Shown: positions 28,473 to 38,473 of the stretch, one piece after another
How positions within the stretch are numbered: position 1 is the first letter of the stretch
Layout: each line of letters begins with the position of its first letter
Assembly: GCF_000733945.1 (NCBI RefSeq)
Contig: NZ_JPOL01000002.1
Span: forward strand, 2,295,001 to 2,359,000
Length of the DNA: 64,000 nucleotides
Reading direction: 5' to 3'
DNA from: Flavimarina sp. Hel_I_48
GTDB lineage: Bacteria > Bacteroidota > Bacteroidia > Flavobacteriales > Flavobacteriaceae
Translations under genes and position numbers: made by a program
Notes under the pieces: model-generated
Told to the model about the DNA's origin: nothing
What the model saw: only the letters and a program-made list of their open reading frames with translations
Database searches by the model: none

Positions 28473-29486
28473 ATGAAATACAGCTACTTTGGATTTCTGA
28501 TCGTTTTACTTCTTTCCGCCTGCCAGGCGCAAGAGGTTTCTACCACCCCTAAAATAAATGGTGTGAGCTATGTTGCCTCCCGCGATATTGTGGAGGAAAA
28601 TCATTTGCAGCCACTCGTAGACCTGGGTGTAAATTTTGCCGCTGTGATGCCTTTCGCCTTTATGCGGAGCACAGAGGAGCCCCGGCTTATATTTAACGGT
28701 GAGCACCAGTGGTATGGCGAGACCTATGGCGGTGCAGGTGATTTTATCCAACTTCTGCACAAAAAGAACATACAAGTAATGCTAAAGCCCCATATATGGA
28801 TAGGCCGCGAAACCTTTACCGGTGATATGCTCTTAGATTCTGAAGAAGATTGGAAGCAATTTGAAACCGATTATGAACGCTATATTTTGCTTTATGCAAA
28901 ACTTGCTCAGGAAAATAAAGTAGCGGTTTTTTGTATGGGCACGGAGTTGTTTAATTTCGTCAATGCCCGCACCGTATTCTGGGAGCAGCTAATTGTAAAG
29001 GTCAAGAAGATATATACGGGCCACCTTACCTATGCCGAAAACTGGGATAAAGTTGGAGCAAATCCGTTATGGGCATCACTGGATTTTATAGGCGTTGACG
29101 CTTATTTTCCGGTTTCAGAAGAGAAAACGCCAAGTGTAAAACAGGCCCGGTCTGGCTGGAAAGTGCATAAAAATAAACTCAGCGAACTTTCAGAGGATTT
29201 TGAAAAACCCATCCTTTTTACGGAATATGGCTATCGAAGCGTGGATTATGCCGGCCGTGAACCCTGGCTTACAGATCGCAGTACGGGCGGTGTAAATTTG
29301 CAGGGCCAGCTTAATCTTACGGAGGCGCTTTTTGATGAATTCTGGGATGAGCCCTGGTTTGCCGGTGGTTTTATCTGGAAATGGCACCACGACCATGAGA
29401 ATTCCGGCGGAGCCGAAAACAATCGCTTTACCCCGCAAAATAAACCTGTGCAGGAGTTTTTGAAGAAGCGATTCAACTTAAATTGA
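28473..29486 (+). CDS. GH113-like glycoside hydrolase lipoprotein
   Basis: A 337-aa lipoprotein (lipobox LSAC, Cys17) with a TIM-barrel glycosidase domain of the GH113 type, a family that includes beta-mannanases. Probable acid/base Glu158 is in CMGTELFNF and the nucleophile Glu251 in LFTEYGYRS. Other family positions seen are LKPHIWIGR near residue 105 and FIGVDAYFP near 206. Natural substrate is uncertain. It sits downstream of a DUF547 gene and upstream of a porin on the same strand. Confidence 0.82.
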   Translation: MKYSYFGFLIVLLLSACQAQEVSTTPKINGVSYVASRDIVEENHLQPLVDLGVNFAAVMPFAFMRSTEEPRLIFNGEHQWYGETYGGAGDFIQLLHKKNIQVMLKPHIWIGRETFTGDMLLDSEEDWKQFETDYERYILLYAKLAQENKVAVFCMGTELFNFVNARTVFWEQLIVKVKKIYTGHLTYAENWDKVGANPLWASLDFIGVDAYFPVSEEKTPSVKQARSGWKVHKNKLSELSEDFEKPILFTEYGYRSVDYAGREPWLTDRSTGGVNLQGQLNLTEALFDEFWDEPWFAGGFIWKWHHDHENSGGAENNRFTPQNKPVQEFLKKRFNLN

Positions 29487-29715
29487 GCCTTGTGGGGCTA
29501 TTAAGGTTCCTAATTCGGGGTTTCTGACATCAAACTAAATCAATATATTATTCAATTCTCTCCGCGTTTTTATTGAGGTGGGGAATTTGCAAGCTAATTC
29601 TAATAGTTTTAGTAAATTCAAGAACAATCTCAATTTTTCATTTTAAACGCTTCAGTAAACGATAATTAAAACTCTTGGCAGCGTTAAAAATAACATCAGA
29701 AACTCTTTTTCCTCT

Positions 29716-30870
29716 ATGCTAAGATCATTACCTATTTACCTCATTTTATTAATCCCGCTCTTAGGACTCGCCCAACAGAATGACAGCCTGCCAAAACCCA
29801 TTATCCCTGCAGATAAAGCAGGGCTCTTAAAAAACATAGATTTTACTTTTGCGATGCGTATGGGGTTTCGCGCTTATACCTTTAGGGGAGGGGACAATTA
29901 TTATAATGGATTACAGTTTCAAAATGGTTTTACAGCGCTGGGAATTTCAGGTAAACTGCATAAAAAGGTTTATTTTAAATTCAGGAATCGCTTCAACAAT
30001 ACCAGTGAGGTGCAAACCCTTGACCGGTTGGGCAGCAATATAGAACTGGCCTATATTGATGTAACGGCAAGCCCTAAGCTTAATCTTGTACTTGGTAAAA
30101 TGTACGCTTTTTATGGCGGCTATGAATACGAGTTCAGCGCCCTGGATATATTGGAATACAATGACATTTACGGTAATGCCCTGGCATTTGTGACCGGTGC
30201 GGGAATTACCTATCAGGCTTTTGAGGATCATAAATTTGGATTTCAGGTACTGAATTCGCGTACCAAACTTTATGAGGATATTTATGGAGATGTTGTCGCA
30301 GAAAACATTCAAGAGCCAGACTGGCCGGTAGCGTTTGTGGGAAACTGGCGTGGAAGCTTTTTTGATGGAAAGCTTAGAACCATTTACAGTTTAAGCTACT
30401 CTAATGAAGTGCGAAGTAGGGGTACGACTTTTTTTACGCTTGGCCATAAATATCAGGATCGCAAACTTACCCTCATGTATGATTTTCATTACAGTAGTGA
30501 GCAAATTGACACCAAAGGAATTATTACATTAATTCAGGAAGAGGAAAATGTGGCCGAAAATGTCGCTTACGCCGAAAACTGGTTACGGGCAGAATACCGT
30601 TTTAGCCCAAAGTTTACCGGCTTATTGACCCTTATGAACAGTAACGCGTATGCAAATACCAAAACCAGCAACGATCATATAAGAACCAGCTACGGTATGA
30701 TCCCTACCATTTATTACAGTCCCTTTAAAGATATTGATGTACGTTTTTATCTTGCCTATATAGGGCGGTATTATGATTATTCAGGTTACGCCACAGAAAA
30801 TTTTAACGTGTCAGGTTATAATAAAAATGAAGTACGGATTGGGTTTATTGCGCCTTTCTTGTTGCTGTAA
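29716..30870 (+). CDS. OprO/OprP-like outer-membrane porin
   Basis: A 384-aa protein with a signal peptide ending near GLAQ and a long run of alternating aromatic beta strands typical of a 16-18-stranded porin of the phosphate-selective porin O/P group. KFRNRFNNTSE, YIDVTASPKLNLVLGK and the late strand RFYLAYIGRYYDY are representative. The selectivity is unknown. It has its own 230-bp upstream region and no obvious operon partner. Confidence 0.75.
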   Translation: MLRSLPIYLILLIPLLGLAQQNDSLPKPIIPADKAGLLKNIDFTFAMRMGFRAYTFRGGDNYYNGLQFQNGFTALGISGKLHKKVYFKFRNRFNNTSEVQTLDRLGSNIELAYIDVTASPKLNLVLGKMYAFYGGYEYEFSALDILEYNDIYGNALAFVTGAGITYQAFEDHKFGFQVLNSRTKLYEDIYGDVVAENIQEPDWPVAFVGNWRGSFFDGKLRTIYSLSYSNEVRSRGTTFFTLGHKYQDRKLTLMYDFHYSSEQIDTKGIITLIQEEENVAENVAYAENWLRAEYRFSPKFTGLLTLMNSNAYANTKTSNDHIRTSYGMIPTIYYSPFKDIDVRFYLAYIGRYYDYSGYATENFNVSGYNKNEVRIGFIAPFLLL

Positions 30871-31167
30871 GGGATTAAATATAGTCGAACGAGTCATCGA
30901 AATTGGTTAAGATTAATTGTAAAATAATCTTATTTCAAAAGCGATCCTTGAATTGAAAAGGAACTTATTGTTGCGGCTAGGGATAGTGCGGAAGCAAGGA
31001 GAAGTTCAGTTTTCGTCTGCGCAAGCAGCTAAAAATTATTTTCAAGTTTCATTTTTTCTTCTCGAAAGATAAATCTATAAAATTTAGCGCCTTCATAAAT
31101 ATACACAGACCTTTCCAATATGTCTCAAATTCCGGATTATGCTTAGGTATTTTATTAACGAATGTTT
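30871..31167. other. non-coding AT-rich spacer
   Basis: Nearly 300 bp between the porin and the AT-rich gene at 31168. I see no open frame, clear terminator, promoter box or repeat in it. Confidence 0.5.
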
Positions 31168-31857
31168 TTACACTTCTATAATTTCAATCGAATCTGGTAA
31201 AACCGGTATTCTCTGATTTCCATCTTGATCAGTTTGAAACGCATTTGTATTAATCTTTCGATGAAAGGATGACATCGCTATTTTACCCCAAGGATGTTCA
31301 ATATAGGTTTTGATATTACTTGGAATTAATGTGCATTTTAAAATTAGTGGAACTCCTAAATTTTGAATTTTAGCCTGCAATTTTTTATTGCGGCAAAGAG
31401 GCCGATAGACTTGTTCCCCTCCAATGTTTTTAAGTAATAAATCTGCTCCACCGTTTCTCAAACCTTCTTTAGTGAAGTTGAAAAAAATTCGATTGTCTCT
31501 AGCTTCTACATCTATTTCATCAAATCCGTTTTTCCAAGCACTTTTCATCTCTTCTATTTCGTCAACATTGAATTTGTTACCATAGTTTGTTAAGAAGTCC
31601 TTTCGAATTTCTTGCCCCGTTCTAGATAGAAGTCCATTCATTAGAATAAGTTTTGGGTCAGCCCGAGTGAAGTGGAATCCAATAATATAATTTTCACAAC
31701 AGAATTGGTTAATATTATAGATCAATTCTTGTATTGCTATATTCCCGTCTAATTCTTCTAGAAACTCATAATCTAAAAACTCCTGTCTAAAAGCAGCTAA
31801 TTTTTCGATGTAACTATTTGGAATACCTTCTAAACTTTCCAGATTTATAATGTTCAT
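31168..31857 (-). CDS. hypothetical protein, possible ADP-ribosyltransferase-like fold
   Basis: A 229-aa soluble protein that I do not recognise. Its base composition and codon use are clearly AT-richer than the flanking genes, suggesting recent acquisition. Visible elements are GFHFTRADPKLILMNGLLSR at about residues 59-78 and GGEQVYRPL about 80 residues later. An H-x-T, then G-L, then a late G-x-E layout is loosely reminiscent of ADP-ribosyltransferase-like toxins and related small-molecule transferases, but this is weak. It has no visible antitoxin partner. A 9-bp perfect inverted repeat lies 44 bp upstream of the start. Confidence 0.6.
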   Translation of the reverse strand: MNIINLESLEGIPNSYIEKLAAFRQEFLDYEFLEELDGNIAIQELIYNINQFCCENYIIGFHFTRADPKLILMNGLLSRTGQEIRKDFLTNYGNKFNVDEIEEMKSAWKNGFDEIDVEARDNRIFFNFTKEGLRNGGADLLLKNIGGEQVYRPLCRNKKLQAKIQNLGVPLILKCTLIPSNIKTYIEHPWGKIAMSSFHRKINTNAFQTDQDGNQRIPVLPDSIEIIEV

Positions 31858-31900
31858 CGAAGGGGGGCAATTAAATATTATTAACGCAGAAGTGGGAATA

Positions 31901-31922
31901 TTTTAGAAGAAATCTTCTAAAA
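31901..31922. repeat. perfect inverted repeat upstream of the AT-rich gene
   Basis: TTTTAGAAG (31901-31909) and CTTCTAAAA (31914-31922) with a 4-base loop. It lies between the start of the minus-strand 229-aa gene and the end of the minus-strand acyl-CoA dehydrogenase. It could be a terminator of the dehydrogenase, although the T run is inside the stem, or an operator for the orphan gene. Confidence 0.45.
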
Positions 31923-31999
31923 AAGCAAAAATATTCTTTCACGAGCTAATAGCAGCTTCAATCTATTACTTAGGCTTTTTCAGACAAAAACCAGTTCAG

Positions 32000-33142
32000 T
32001 TACGCATCAATAAGTCCGCGGGAAATAACGATTTTTTGAATCTCAGAAGTACCTTCGTAAATCTGGGTGATTTTTGCATCGCGCATCAAGCGCTCCACGT
32101 GATATTCCTTGACGTAACCGTTACCGCCGTGCACCTGAACCGCTTCTACCGTAACATCCATTGCGACCTTGGAGGCATAAAGTTTTGCCATGGAACTTGC
32201 CATATCATAATTCTTGCCCTGATCTTTTTCCCATGCCGCTTTTAGCACAAGATGTCTTGCCGCTTCAATTTCAACATACATATCTGCAAGCTTAAAGGCA
32301 ATGGCCTGGTGGTTGCAAATTTCTGTGCCAAAGGCTTTGCGTTCTTTTGAATATTTAAGCGCCATTTCATAAGCTCCGGAAGCGATGCCCAGCGCCTGTG
32401 CCGCGATACCTATACGGCCACCACTTAAGGTTTTCATCGCAAATTTGAATCCGAATCCGTCTTCTCCTATGCGGTTTTCTTTGGGGACTTTTACATCATT
32501 GAAAAGTAAAGAATGTGTGTCGCTCCCGCGTATGCCCAGTTTTTGTTCTTTGGGGCCAATTTCAAACCCTTCCCAACCCTTTTCTACGATAAATGCATTG
32601 ATACCGCGGTGCTTTTTGTCACGGTCTGTCTGGGCGATAACCAGATAATAGTCGGCAGAACTGCCGTTTGTGATCCAGTTTTTTGTTCCGTTCAATATAT
32701 AGTGATCCCCTTTGTCTATCGCGGTGGTTTTTTGGGAAGTCGCGTCACTACCGGCCTCTGGTTCACTCAGGCAAAAAGCGCCCAGTTTCTCACCGCTGGC
32801 AAGTTTAGTAAGGTATTTTTGCTTCTGATCTTCATTACCATATTCTGAAAGGCCATAACAAACCAGACTGTTGTTTACAGAAATAATAACTGATGCCGAG
32901 GCGTCAATTTTTGAAATTTCTTCCATAACCAGGGCATAGGAAATTGCATCCATGCCGCCGCCGCCATATTCTGTGGGGGTCATCATGCCCATAAAGCCCA
33001 TTTGACCCATTTTTTGAATCAGTTCCTTGGGAAATGCCTGCTTTTCATCACGCTCTATTACACCGGGCAAAAGTTCGGTTTGAGCAAATTCGCGTGCTGC
33101 GTCGCGTATCATTTGATGTTCTTCGCTGAGACTAAAATCCAT
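32000..33142 (-). CDS. acyl-CoA dehydrogenase
   Basis: FAD-dependent dehydrogenase of short- or branched-chain acyl-CoA, first step of beta-oxidation or of branched amino-acid breakdown. The 380-aa product has the typical acyl-CoA dehydrogenase motifs: CLSEPEAGSDA, the WITNGSSADYY segment, RIGIAAQALGIA, and the catalytic Glu363 in IYEGTSEI near the end. Length is standard. The preferred chain length cannot be read from sequence. It is divergent from anmK. Confidence 0.95.
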   Translation of the reverse strand: MDFSLSEEHQMIRDAAREFAQTELLPGVIERDEKQAFPKELIQKMGQMGFMGMMTPTEYGGGGMDAISYALVMEEISKIDASASVIISVNNSLVCYGLSEYGNEDQKQKYLTKLASGEKLGAFCLSEPEAGSDATSQKTTAIDKGDHYILNGTKNWITNGSSADYYLVIAQTDRDKKHRGINAFIVEKGWEGFEIGPKEQKLGIRGSDTHSLLFNDVKVPKENRIGEDGFGFKFAMKTLSGGRIGIAAQALGIASGAYEMALKYSKERKAFGTEICNHQAIAFKLADMYVEIEAARHLVLKAAWEKDQGKNYDMASSMAKLYASKVAMDVTVEAVQVHGGNGYVKEYHVERLMRDAKITQIYEGTSEIQKIVISRGLIDA

Positions 33143-33280
33143 AAGAAAAGGGGTTATTTTATTATATATTCAAAAAACGATGCAAATATAGTGGTTTTAT
33201 TCAATTTTTTTAATTATTCAATGTCCTTTTTAGGAATATGGAATTTGAAACTTTACTTTTATCTCATGAGATCTAAAGAT

Positions 33281-34351
33281 ATGACATCCTATTTAATTTT
33301 AGGCGTGATGAGCGGCACATCAGTAGATGGTATCGACTTTGCACTTGTACAATTTCAAAAAACCCAGTCCTGGGCATTTGAGATTGTAACTGCCCGTACC
33401 ATTCCCTATCCTAAGGAATGGCAACAAAAACTGCGGGAAGCAGTTGATTTTGATGAAATAGCGCTGGAAAACCTTGATAATGAATACACTGAATTTTTGG
33501 CGAAAGCCACAAACACATTCATAAAAGACGAAAAGATAGCGCAAATTGACGCGATCGCCTCGCACGGCCATACCATTCTGCATCGTCCAGACCAGGGCAT
33601 TACCTATCAAATTGGGAATAAAAAAGAACTGGCAAAACGTACGGAAAAGCTTGTGATCTGTGATTTTAGGGTACAGGATGTAAAACTGGGTGGCCAGGGC
33701 GCGCCGCTGGTGCCCATAGGCGATCAGTTGCTTTTTGGGGCGTATGATGCGTGCGTGAACATAGGCGGTTTTGCGAATATTTCCTATCTCAAAAATGATC
33801 AGCGTATTGCCTACGATATTTGCCCTACGAATATTGTACTGAATCATTACACGGAGAAATTAGGCCTGGATTACGATAAAGGCGGAAAGATCGCCTCAGG
33901 AGCAAAAATTGACCAAAAATTGCTCGAAAAGCTCAATAATCTGCCATTTTACGCCCTAAAACCACCAAAATCACTCGGGCTTGAATGGGTGAGGCAAGAA
34001 GTTTTTCCGTTACTGGAAGCGTCAAAACAAAAACCCGAGTTTATAATTGCCACGTTTACCGAACATATGGCACAGCAAATAGGTCAAGTCCTGTCACGTG
34101 CCAGCCAGAAAAATGCGGATTTTAAAGTGCTTATTACCGGCGGTGGCGCGTACAATACCCATTTAATAGAACGCTTAAAAGCGCTAACATCCTTAAAAAT
34201 TACCGTCCCAGAACCTCAAATTGTAGAATTTAAGGAAGCGCTGGTTTTTGCATTTATGGGCGCGTTGCGCTTGAGAAATACGCATAATATTCTTAAAAGT
34301 GTAACGGGAGCAGAGAAAGATCACTGTTCAGGAGTTATTTTTACCCCCTAA
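33281..34351 (+). CDS. anmK: anhydro-N-acetylmuramic acid kinase
   Basis: Cleaves and phosphorylates 1,6-anhydro-MurNAc to MurNAc-6-phosphate in peptidoglycan recycling. The sugar-kinase phosphate-1 motif GVMSGTSVDGID starts at residue 8 if translation begins at the ATG at 33281; an ATG at 33266 adds five residues, and the longest open frame back to 33002 overlaps the divergent acyl-CoA dehydrogenase and is not credible. Also visible are HGHTILH, GGQGAPLVP, NIGGFANIS and ITGGGAYN. The 356-aa length fits the family. It could cooperate with the GH20 hexosaminidase earlier in the window. Confidence 0.93.
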   Translation: MTSYLILGVMSGTSVDGIDFALVQFQKTQSWAFEIVTARTIPYPKEWQQKLREAVDFDEIALENLDNEYTEFLAKATNTFIKDEKIAQIDAIASHGHTILHRPDQGITYQIGNKKELAKRTEKLVICDFRVQDVKLGGQGAPLVPIGDQLLFGAYDACVNIGGFANISYLKNDQRIAYDICPTNIVLNHYTEKLGLDYDKGGKIASGAKIDQKLLEKLNNLPFYALKPPKSLGLEWVRQEVFPLLEASKQKPEFIIATFTEHMAQQIGQVLSRASQKNADFKVLITGGGAYNTHLIERLKALTSLKITVPEPQIVEFKEALVFAFMGALRLRNTHNILKSVTGAEKDHCSGVIFTP

Positions 34352-34417
34352 ATATATTCGAAAATTTAGCAAGAGGACGCTTAATGTTTATATTTGTCAC
34401 CCTAGTTAAAACGATTG

Positions 34418-35644
34418 ATGAGAGAATTACTACAACGTTACGAAGATAAAGAACCTGAAATTGTATTTCACTGGAAAGATCAGGAAACCGAAGCCGAAGG
34501 GTGGACCGTGATCAATTCCCTGCGTGGCGGTGCCGCCGGCGGTGGTACGCGCATGCGTAAGGGTCTGGATAAGAATGAAGTATTGTCGCTGGCAAAAACC
34601 ATGGAAGTCAAATTTACTGTTTCTGGGCCACCTATTGGCGGGGCTAAAAGCGGTATCAATTTTGATCCGGCAGATCCCCGCAAAAAGGGTGTGTTGGAAC
34701 GCTGGTATTCCGTCGTCTCGCCCTTATTAAAAAGTTATTACGGTACAGGTGGCGATCTCAACGTGGATGAAATTCATGAAGTGATCCCCATAACTGAAGA
34801 AAGTGGTGTATGGCACCCGCAGGAAGGGGTTTTCAATGGTCACTTCAAACCTACCGAAGCAGATAAGATCAACCGTATAGGCCAACTGCGGCAAGGGGTC
34901 ATAAAAGTGCTGGAAAACCCAAAATATTCCCCAGACGTTAGCCGAAAATATACCGTGGCAGATATGATCACCGGTTATGGCGTTGCCGAAGCGGCTCGTC
35001 ATTTTTATGATCTCTATGGAGGAAATATGGAAGGCAAACGCGCCATTGTTCAGGGATTTGGCAACGTGGGTTCTGCCGCTGCGTATTATCTGGCGCAGAA
35101 CGGAGCTAAAATCGTGGGTATTATTGATGTGGCCGGCGGACTCATAAAAGAGGAAGGTTTTAGTTTTGAGGAAATAAAACAGCTTTTTCTCAGCAAAAAG
35201 GGGAATACCCTCAGTGCTAAGGACCTGATTCCTTTTGAGGAAATGAACGAACGGATATGGAGTCTTGAAGCCGAAATTTTTGCCCCCTGTGCCGCTTCTC
35301 GTTTAATAACACAGGATCAGATTGACAGCCTTATCAATACGGGGCTGGAAGTGATTTCCTGTGGGGCAAACGTGCCCTTTGCAGACAAGGAGATTTTCTT
35401 CGGTTCTATTATGGAGCAAACTGATGCGCGTACCGCGCTTATCCCAGATTTTATATCAAATTGTGGGATGGCCCGGGTTTTTGCTTATTTTATGGAGCGC
35501 CGTGTACAAATGACAGATGAGGCCATTTTTAACGATACCTCACTGACCATTAAAAATGCCATTAAAAAAACTTTTGAGAACAACAGTGATAAAAAGAATT
35601 TAAGCCGCACTGCTTTTGAAATTGCTTTGCAGCAACTTGTATAA
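34418..35644 (+). CDS. Glu/Leu/Phe/Val-type dehydrogenase
   Basis: NAD(P)-dependent oxidative deamination of glutamate or a related amino acid. The protein has the ELFV dimerisation domain with GPPIGGAKSGI (the lysine is the catalytic base), followed by a Rossmann domain with VQGFGNVGSAAA. I start at the ATG at 34418; a TTG three bases earlier is also in frame. Length is about 408 aa, near the glutamate dehydrogenase norm. A divergent insertion at WYSVVSPLLKSYYGTGGDLN separates it from classical GdhA, so amino-acid specificity is not certain. NhaB follows 27 bp downstream. Confidence 0.88.
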   Translation: MRELLQRYEDKEPEIVFHWKDQETEAEGWTVINSLRGGAAGGGTRMRKGLDKNEVLSLAKTMEVKFTVSGPPIGGAKSGINFDPADPRKKGVLERWYSVVSPLLKSYYGTGGDLNVDEIHEVIPITEESGVWHPQEGVFNGHFKPTEADKINRIGQLRQGVIKVLENPKYSPDVSRKYTVADMITGYGVAEAARHFYDLYGGNMEGKRAIVQGFGNVGSAAAYYLAQNGAKIVGIIDVAGGLIKEEGFSFEEIKQLFLSKKGNTLSAKDLIPFEEMNERIWSLEAEIFAPCAASRLITQDQIDSLINTGLEVISCGANVPFADKEIFFGSIMEQTDARTALIPDFISNCGMARVFAYFMERRVQMTDEAIFNDTSLTIKNAIKKTFENNSDKKNLSRTAFEIALQQLV

Positions 35645-35671
35645 ATAACCATTAAACTAAAATTACCAACT

Positions 35672-37144
35672 ATGTTTAAATATTTCCTTGGCAACAGCCC
35701 ACGCTGGTTTAAGCTTACCATGATCACCTTTTTAATCTTTAACGTGGTCGCAATGTTTACTTTAGGACCGGTAGTGACAGCCTGGTGTTTTATAGGCGAA
35801 TTCATATTTACCCTCGCGATGGCACTTAAATGCTATCCATTACAATCTGGTGGTATCCTGGCACTGGAGGCCCTGATATTAGGTCTTACCTCTCCAGAGG
35901 CGGCCTATCATGAAGTAGATCAAAACCTTGAAGTTGTGTTGCTTCTTGTATTTATGGTTGCCGGTATTTACTTCATGAAACCGATGCTTATGTTTATTTT
36001 CAGTAAGGTTTTTACGAAGATAAAGTCCAAGGTCGTGCTTTCCATGTTGTTTGTATTTCTGGCAGCACTACTTTCTGCATTTCTTGATGCGCTCACCGTA
36101 ACTGCTGTACTTATTAGTGTGACCGTTGGTTTCTACGGTGTTTATCATAAAATCCATTCAGACGCCGATGCAGACTACGATCGTGATGCCATTCCTGACC
36201 GTGAAGAATTAAGCGGTGAAACACTTGATAAGTTCAGGAGTTTCCTGCGTAGTTTAATCATGCACGGTGTGGTAGGTACGGCTCTGGGTGGTGTTTGTAC
36301 GCTTGTAGGTGAACCACAAAACCTGCTCATAGGTGAGAAAATGGGTTGGAACTTTGTGGAGTTCTTTGTTAGGATGTACCATATTACGATCCCGGTTTTA
36401 GTGGCCGGTTTGCTGACTACCTTTTTACTTGAAAAGTTTAAATTATTCGGTTTTGGGGAAAAACTTCCCGAAGTCGCGCGACGTATCATAGAAAGCTATA
36501 CCGAAAAAGAAGATAAAAATCGAACGGATAAAGAGCGCTACGGACTTTACGTTCAGGGTATATCGGCGATATTGCTTGTTGCGAGTTTAGCACTTCACCT
36601 GGCGCCGGTTGGTTTTATCGGTTTGTTTTTAATTGTTGTTCAAACGGCTTTTATGGGTATTATCAAAGAACATAACCTGGGAGAGGCTTTTGAAGAGGCG
36701 CTTCCGTTTACGGGGCTTTTGGTCGTATTCTTTGTGATCGTTGCCATGATTCACGACCAGCATTTATTCACCCCTATAATTGATTATGTACTGGCCATGC
36801 CGCCATCATCGCAGCCTTCTATGTTTTACATTGCTAATGGAGTACTTTCTATGATCAGTGATAACGTATTTGTGGCTACGGTTTATATCAACGAGGTGCA
36901 GGCCGCTTTTGATAAAGGTTTAATAGACAGGGAGCAATATAATCACCTGGCAATTGCAATTAATACGGGTACTAACCTGCCGAGTGTCGCGACACCTAAC
37001 GGTCAGGCCGCATTTTTGTTCCTGTTGACATCCTCTTTAGCACCATTGATCAATTTATCTTATGGTAAAATGGCAAAAATGGCATTCCCCTATACAATTG
37101 TTATGGGTGGTGTTGGGCTGCTGGGCGTATGGTATTTCCTATAA
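35672..37144 (+). CDS. nhaB: Na+/H+ antiporter NhaB
   Basis: A 490-aa polytopic inner-membrane antiporter exporting sodium in exchange for protons. The sequence has the NhaB features: an N-terminal cytoplasmic start [12 protein letters not shown], a run of about twelve helices, a conserved [12 protein letters not shown] segment with an intramembrane Asp, a [16 protein letters not shown] loop, and the late [17 protein letters not shown] motif. It sits 27 bp after the dehydrogenase gene and may be co-transcribed with it. Sodium extrusion suits a marine organism. Confidence 0.93.
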   Translation: MFKYFLGNSPRWFKLTMITFLIFNVVAMFTLGPVVTAWCFIGEFIFTLAMALKCYPLQSGGILALEALILGLTSPEAAYHEVDQNLEVVLLLVFMVAGIYFMKPMLMFIFSKVFTKIKSKVVLSMLFVFLAALLSAFLDALTVTAVLISVTVGFYGVYHKIHSDADADYDRDAIPDREELSGETLDKFRSFLRSLIMHGVVGTALGGVCTLVGEPQNLLIGEKMGWNFVEFFVRMYHITIPVLVAGLLTTFLLEKFKLFGFGEKLPEVARRIIESYTEKEDKNRTDKERYGLYVQGISAILLVASLALHLAPVGFIGLFLIVVQTAFMGIIKEHNLGEAFEEALPFTGLLVVFFVIVAMIHDQHLFTPIIDYVLAMPPSSQPSMFYIANGVLSMISDNVFVATVYINEVQAAFDKGLIDREQYNHLAIAINTGTNLPSVATPNGQAAFLFLLTSSLAPLINLSYGKMAKMAFPYTIVMGGVGLLGVWYFL

Positions 37145-37262
37145 TGACCACGAATTGCCCCAAATACCCATACTAGAGTATTTTTTTAAAGATAAATTAT
37201 CAGTTCAGAAAATAATTAAACCCAAATATCTACGTTAACCACCTATCTAATCAATTATAACT

Positions 37263-37967
37263 ATGCTATCACTTTTTGTGCAAGAGGGTGCAGAATCCCT
37301 GGATTCCCTTACTGCTGATGAAGAACCGGTCGAGAAGACCCTGTCTATTATAGACCTTTTGATGAGCGGTGGGCTTGCCGGGCAGATCATAATCCTGGTG
37401 CTTTTTATCCTTCTTTTTGTCGCTATCTATATCTATTTTGAACGGCTATTTGCCATTAAGGCGGCCTCACAAATAGATGGTAATTTTATGAACCAGATCA
37501 AGGATAATGTTTCCCACGGAAATATTGAGGCCGCAAAAATGCTTTGCGCGCAGCAAAACAGTCCCGTGTCCCGTCTTACCGCAAAAGGAATTTCCCGAAT
37601 TGGAAGTCCGCTGGAAGATATCAATACGGCCATTGAAAATTCGGGCAAGCTAGAAGTTTACCGCCTGGAACAAAACGTGAGTGTACTTGCAACAATTGCC
37701 GGTGCTGCGCCCATGATTGGGTTTTTAGGAACCGTTATAGGGATGGTAATCGCCTTTCACCAGTTGGCCACCAGTAGCGGTCAGGCAGAAATGGGAACGC
37801 TCGCGGAAGGTATTTATACGGCCATGACCACGACCGTTGCCGGTCTTATCGTGGGAATTATCGCTTATATGGGCTATAACCACCTAGTTGTACGTACAGA
37901 TAAGGTTGTGCACCAGATGGAAGCCAATGCCGTAGAATTCCTTGATTTACTAAACGAACCAGCATAA
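37263..37967 (+). CDS. exbB: MotA/TolQ/ExbB proton channel protein
   Basis: A 234-aa inner-membrane protein that couples proton flow to the TonB system. Three transmembrane segments are visible, one near residue 40 and two in the C-terminal half around IAGAAPMIGFLGTVIGMV and the TTTVAGLIVGIIAYMGY segment, which match the ExbB/TolQ fold. The next genes are exbD, tonB and folC; the exbD start is one base after the stop. It should energise outer-membrane TonB-dependent uptake. Confidence 0.93.
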   Translation: MLSLFVQEGAESLDSLTADEEPVEKTLSIIDLLMSGGLAGQIIILVLFILLFVAIYIYFERLFAIKAASQIDGNFMNQIKDNVSHGNIEAAKMLCAQQNSPVSRLTAKGISRIGSPLEDINTAIENSGKLEVYRLEQNVSVLATIAGAAPMIGFLGTVIGMVIAFHQLATSSGQAEMGTLAEGIYTAMTTTVAGLIVGIIAYMGYNHLVVRTDKVVHQMEANAVEFLDLLNEPA

Positions 37968-37968
37968 T

Positions 37969-38361
37969 ATGAACTTACGCGGAAGAAATAAAGTAAGCCC
38001 GGAGTTCAGTATGAGCTCCATGACCGATATCGTGTTCCTGCTGCTCATCTTTTTCCTGTTGACCTCACCGGCAATTACGCCAGACGCGCTGGATTTAATT
38101 CTGCCGAAGGCAAAAGGAAAGACAAGCAACAAGCAAAACCTTTCGGTAAGCATCACAAAAGATCTCGACTTTTTTGTGAATAAAGAGCGGGTGCCACAAT
38201 CCAGCTTAGAAAGCTATATCACCAGCGAACTAAGCGGCGTTGAAGAACCCACGATTATTTTGCGCGCTGCCGAAGGTGTACCTATAGAAGAAGCGGTGAG
38301 CGTGATGGATATCGCCAATAGGAACAAGTACAAGATTGTTTTGGCCGTACGGCCGAATTAA
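37969..38361 (+). CDS. exbD: ExbD/TolR family protein
   Basis: A 130-aa protein with one N-terminal membrane helix carrying the conserved acidic residue in MTDIVFLLLIFFLLTS (the Asp essential for proton relay) and a periplasmic domain. It starts one base after exbB ends and is followed by tonB 112 bp downstream. It forms the channel with ExbB. Confidence 0.93.
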   Translation: MNLRGRNKVSPEFSMSSMTDIVFLLLIFFLLTSPAITPDALDLILPKAKGKTSNKQNLSVSITKDLDFFVNKERVPQSSLESYITSELSGVEEPTIILRAAEGVPIEEAVSVMDIANRNKYKIVLAVRPN

Positions 38362-38473
38362 AGAGGGCATAAAGGTTTTAAAAGCGGTAAAAAAACAGGT
38401 AAAAACCGATTGTTTTCCCTGTTTTTGAGGCAAAAAAGGCAATAAACTGGACAAATAATCTTAATACATCTCC

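Noticed and set aside
33002..33280. N-terminal extension of the anmK frame
   Set aside because: It overlaps the divergent acyl-CoA dehydrogenase start and precedes the family N-terminus; the ATG at 33281 (or 33266) fits better.
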